From Spironucleus salmonicida (Eukaryota; Fornicata; Diplomonadida; Hexamitidae), in assembly GCA_000497125.2 (NCBI GenBank), contig CM035316.1, forward strand, positions 1,480,001 to 1,544,000: a DNA stretch of 64,000 nucleotides. The letters are read 5' to 3'. Positions 60,304 through 64,000 of this stretch are shown one piece after another. The notes beneath the pieces are model-generated. The model was not told the DNA's origin, did no database searches, and saw only the letters and a list, made by a program, of their open reading frames with translations. A program made the translations under genes and the position numbers. Numbering within the stretch: the stretch's first letter is position 1; the number at the start of each line of letters is the position of its first letter.

Positions 60304-63300
60304 ATGTCGTATATCGTACGAGATATGGCTCCTTCAGATTATGAATAGTGTCAGCAGTTGATTCAGGAGACGTTTTACTCGTAATTATTTGCAACGAAAT
60401 CTCTTGAAGATCTTCACTAGAGTTGTGCATATGCAACTGTAGCGATGTCATCTGCCGATAATACTATTGCTGCTTTTTTAATTATTTCTCACAAACCATA
60501 ATTTTTTGCGGATTTACCTATGAAATAGCAGCCCGGGTCTCCCCCTGGAATTAGATGTCCAGTTACACCTAGTTAATATGTTTAGTCATATTATGAAGTC
60601 ACTCTTCCAGAATTTACTTCCCATTATGCTAGATCATTTGGTGCTGCAATAGAACATCCTACTGCATTAAATTTATTAATTCAGTGTTATTTTAACTATG
60701 ATCCTTACAACGAGGCCTTATTATTTGTATAGCATCCTTATCAAAGCCTGCCAGTTTATGCACGAGAAGTTTTTCCCGAATTATAAAGAACAAATCCTCT
60801 GCCATCAGGATGCTGTAGCTATTTATGTTGCATAAGAGATGATGTTCTTGCTCCGCTCCTTGTCAGACCTTCTGAGATGAAAGACCACGATGATTTAGTT
60901 TTAATTTTTGAAGCTTAAAATACAAATCTTCGAGAAAAGTATGGTGAATTTTTTGTTGCAGATCTTATTACAGGTGCCGAGGAGGAGCCAGCTTAAAAAA
61001 TAGCATTAGTAGGTCTTGATTATGAAAGCCCAGGGTCAGAAATACGGAAACCTGTTTCTTTTATGTATGCTGAAAAATTTTCTCCTTTTAACGAAGAAGA
61101 TGCTCAAATATTATAAAATTTATAGGTAACTCATATGTTAGAAAGATACGGAATGTAATCAGTACCGCCTGATTGTATTGCTTTTATCAGAGCAACTGCA
61201 ACCTTGCCCTAAGCTGAATCTAGATGTGCTGATTTAATTAATTAAGTTTTTGAACAGTGGGAAGATGTTGAGGCTTTACTTTTATCTCTTCCTTCTTCAT
61301 CAACATGTACAGATATGTAGATATTAAGATTATTTACACTGGTTGACCCAAGATCTCCACTATCTCCTAGAGAATCTCTATTTATTTGCCATAAATCATC
61401 TTCGCTTAATACAATTAGTGTTCAAGCTCTATAAAATAAAGAATAAGTTGATGCAATATAACACTACATATTAGAATCTTTATCTCATTAAAATTTGATT
61501 AATTCATAGTAAGCATTTTATGAAAATTTAGAAATTCTTTAACCAGATTCAACACATGGTACTGTTGTTGCTTTTGGATGGAATGATGGTAAAAAGGTTC
61601 CAGTGGCTGTAGCAGTATGCGATTTAACTGTTGGTTGTTTATAAGATGATAAAGTGCTCAAAAACTATATTGAAGAATACGAAAAACAGGCACTATAAAA
61701 ATCAGAGGGTAGAATATGTCATAAAGATATTAAGGTAGATATAGAGAAGAAATATTATACCACTGAATCTATATGGAATATGGCAGAATGTTTATAGTGT
61801 AAAACTTGGTGTAAAATACATTATGACGAACCCCTTGAAAAATTTGCTTATTTAAGAGGTTTGATAATAGATCCTTTATATATTTAGTTTAAAGATTAAA
61901 TTATATCCTCCTTTTTAAGACAATGTGGAACAGATGGATTTTTACTGTCTGTAGGATTTGAATAACAATAATTTATTAAACAAGTTTATAAAGACGATTA
62001 GTTCATATCTTTTGAGGCCGATCCTAACTCTATTTTCACTCATTTTGAGAAGGATTTGTTTAGATCTTCCGAATATGTAGAATCTGTTAGAATATTACCT
62101 GATCCATTCAGAACTTTTTATGATGGTTAAATTGGTTCAAACTATGGAGCACAACCAAAACCACCACCATAAAATGCTTCTTGTGCAAATTCAATGTATG
62201 GACCAGAATCTGATTTACATAAGAATAGAAAAGAAGATGAAGCTAGCTTCAATTTAAAATCTCTATAAGATCAATAAGCTGATATTGCATTAGCTGCAAT
62301 TAGGGGATTATCCCCTAAGTTTAGTTTATTTATATTACGACCATTAACTTAGATGGCTATTTTTATTCCTCCAGTGTCTATTTCGAATTCTGATGAACCA
62401 TCTAAAATGATTATTAAACAACCAGTTACATTGACTGATCGATTAGTTATTATAGGTAATGGTATGGGGTTATTACATATTTTATCCACTTTATAAGATT
62501 GCCACCACATTGCAAAATTTAAAACAATTAATATTATTCATCCAGCACCAGGTATTCTCACACCATATAACTTTGAAAACATCTAAGAGTATCCATATGA
62601 CCACGGAGAAACTTTAAGTTATGTTCGTGATCGTTGTGTACAGTTGTTCTATGATGTATTTATTGGAGATATGCAAGAAGTAGATCTTCAAAATGGTCTT
62701 ATTAAGCTTGCATCAGGCTCAGAAATTAGTTTCGACTTGCTATTAATTTGTCCAGATGGTGCTGATTCTGAAAGTTTAAGAGCATGCTCATTTTTCAATT
62801 TAAACTCTGCAGTATCTTTCAATTACGGAGTGGTTGATCCAAGTGATCAAGGTAAGCAAGTCGGTTTATTTTAAGCAGGAAGCACAATATCATAAATTAA
62901 TGATAGAGGATATAAGGATTAAGATATTTGCTAAGTTTTGTGTGAACCGAAGAATTACATGCGTCTTTTAAGCTCATTGTATACTGAACATCATAGTCCC
63001 CCATTAGAATTGATAAGTACTAAAAAGTAAAAAGAAGATGCTGAAAAAAATAAAGTTAACAAATCTCCATAGAGAATGTAAGTCTATACAGCTTAAACAG
63101 AGGCTGATTTAATTCATAGTATTCGAGCTAGATTGCATGCTAGAACCTTTTTTAGATTTTTAACTAAAGATAAACCATTAATGAAAAGATAGTTAGCTGC
63201 ATTATTTTCTTCAACTTATCTATAAAACTTTAATTGGTCTGTTATGAACCTTATTTCTACAGGAATTAAGAAGCAACTAGAATTGAAAAAAGATAAGAAA

Positions 63301-64000
63301 AGCGAAACTGACGAAGAGAAAGAAAATAACTAAGAAACTGCAGACGAATCCAAGCCTACTGCTCAATTAAATGGTTATAGAACACTATCCCCAGGTGCTA
63401 AAACCTCATAGTTTATTCAAATTTTAACCCCCTCCGTTTATGCAGAATTACCTTTAATTATCACCAGAATTTCATTTATTGTGAACGAAGCCTGTAGATA
63501 GTTGTTCCCAACACTATATGACCCCCGTCCTCCAAGGGCTGGTAAAGCAATGGCAACACAATCTGTCGCCTCTACGATCATTGATGCTGCCAGAACATCA
63601 GTTTGTGTATACGGTGATACTTTTGAAGCATTCTCTATCGTTCAATCTCTCATTGATAAAGGTGTACCACCATGTTCAATTGTTTTATTGCTTCCTCAAG
63701 ACCCAAATGCTGACGTCGAACCAGCATCAGTTGCTCAAGAAAATCTCATCGAATACATGATGTCCAATTAGGGAGTTGGAAAGCTCAAAGCGCGTGATTC
63801 CGCTTTGGTGCCTCAAATTTTAGGCAAAATTGGTGCTGCTAAAGCAGCAATTTAAGATGATAAAATTTCTGAGAGCAAATCAACTGCTTAAAATGCTGAA
63901 AAGCGCACAGAATCCTTCCCTATAGATTTACACAGAGCTATTTTGAATTAGATTTAGCTATTAGGCGTAAATGTAGAGAAAAATGTTAAAATTGTCGATG
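60304..64000 (+). CDS. CFAP61: CFAP61-like ciliary protein, cut by the window edge
   Basis: At least 1,232 residues, open to the end. CFAP61 belongs to the calmodulin- and spoke-associated complex at the base of radial spoke 3 in motile cilia. The N-terminal region (about 1-330) is GNAT-like; a linker of helices and a Rossmann-type segment (L-V-I-I-G-N-G-M-G, about 715-725) follow, with the later half resembling a pyridine-nucleotide-binding fold. This order (GNAT-like, then dinucleotide-binding) is that of CFAP61. A Lys/Glu-rich insert lies near residue 1,000. The match is to fold order and a few segments, not to a strict motif. Confidence 0.7.

Noticed and set aside
1-64000. The idea that the window is full of pseudogenes broken by TAA and TAG
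   Set aside because: TAA and TAG sit at conserved Gln positions in intact enzymes, TGA is absent inside them, and gene ends are orderly. The code is different, the genes are not broken.
1-64000. Mobile elements, LTR or virus-derived sequence, CRISPR arrays, tRNA and rRNA genes
   Set aside because: I looked on both strands and saw no transposase, reverse transcriptase, capsid-type gene, direct long repeats, repeat-spacer array or cloverleaf-type sequence.

Overview
The window reads as a very compact, AT-rich protist nuclear (macronuclear-type) genome that uses TAA and TAG as glutamine and TGA as the only stop (genetic code 6). Both ubiquitin-protease genes encode the conserved Gln-Gln-Asp box as TAA TAA GAT, and the V-ATPase a subunit has TAA at the conserved Gln of its C-terminal helix. 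Read this way, almost every stretch resolves into long, TGA-terminated genes with recognisable domains; a standard-code reading leaves only fragments. A ciliate is the likeliest source (code 6, ciliary genes, AAAATG start contexts, very short gaps), but another code-6 protist such as a hexamitid or oxymonad cannot be excluded. There is no prokaryotic operon structure, no mobile element, no CRISPR and no recognisable tRNA or rRNA.

Layout from left to right. 0-5 kb: a Cys-rich zinc-binding protein, a hypothetical protein, the N-terminal acetyltransferase Naa10 and a multi-pass membrane protein. 4.6-8 kb: a coiled-coil protein, a small protein and an FG nucleoporin of the Nup98 family. 8-13 kb: ubiquitin-activating enzyme E1 and a Gln-rich protein. 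13-18.7 kb: unassigned proteins, ending in a 785-residue coiled-coil protein. 18.7-25.5 kb: a protein kinase, RNase H2A, a ubiquitin protease, a Tan1/THUMPD1 tRNA-acetylation adaptor and the V-ATPase a subunit. 26.7-34.9 kb: one giant gene of about 2,730 residues. 35-40 kb: an E2 enzyme, small unknowns and a gamma-tubulin complex (GCP) protein. 40-44 kb: two unknowns (one SET-like) and an acyltransferase-like membrane protein. 44-50 kb: a CDK flanked by two proteins predicted to be acylated at the N-terminus, a cytosolic 5'-nucleotidase and a leucine-rich-repeat protein. 50-54 kb: coiled-coil proteins and the co-chaperone STI1/HOP. 55-64 kb: a cysteine desulfurase-selenophosphate synthetase fusion, a beta-propeller protein, a second ubiquitin protease and CFAP61, which runs off the right edge.

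The genes are mostly housekeeping: ubiquitin handling (E1, E2, two USPs), nuclear pore, proton pump, chaperone, microtubule nucleation, ciliary axoneme and selenium metabolism. They alternate strands. Convergent neighbours are often only 3-14 bp apart from stop to stop, and most starts have an AT-palindromic TATAATATA-like element just upstream. Introns are nearly absent; three short ones are proposed from frame breaks or an in-frame TGA.

Most interesting points: the NifS-SelD fusion; an in-frame TGA linking two long ORFs near 40.26 kb; a Nup98 that ends where other Nup98 proteins cleave themselves; GC-rich islands inside otherwise AT-rich genes; and catalytic-motif substitutions in the CDK, the acyltransferase and the SET-like protein. 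All translations were made by eye; no database search was possible.
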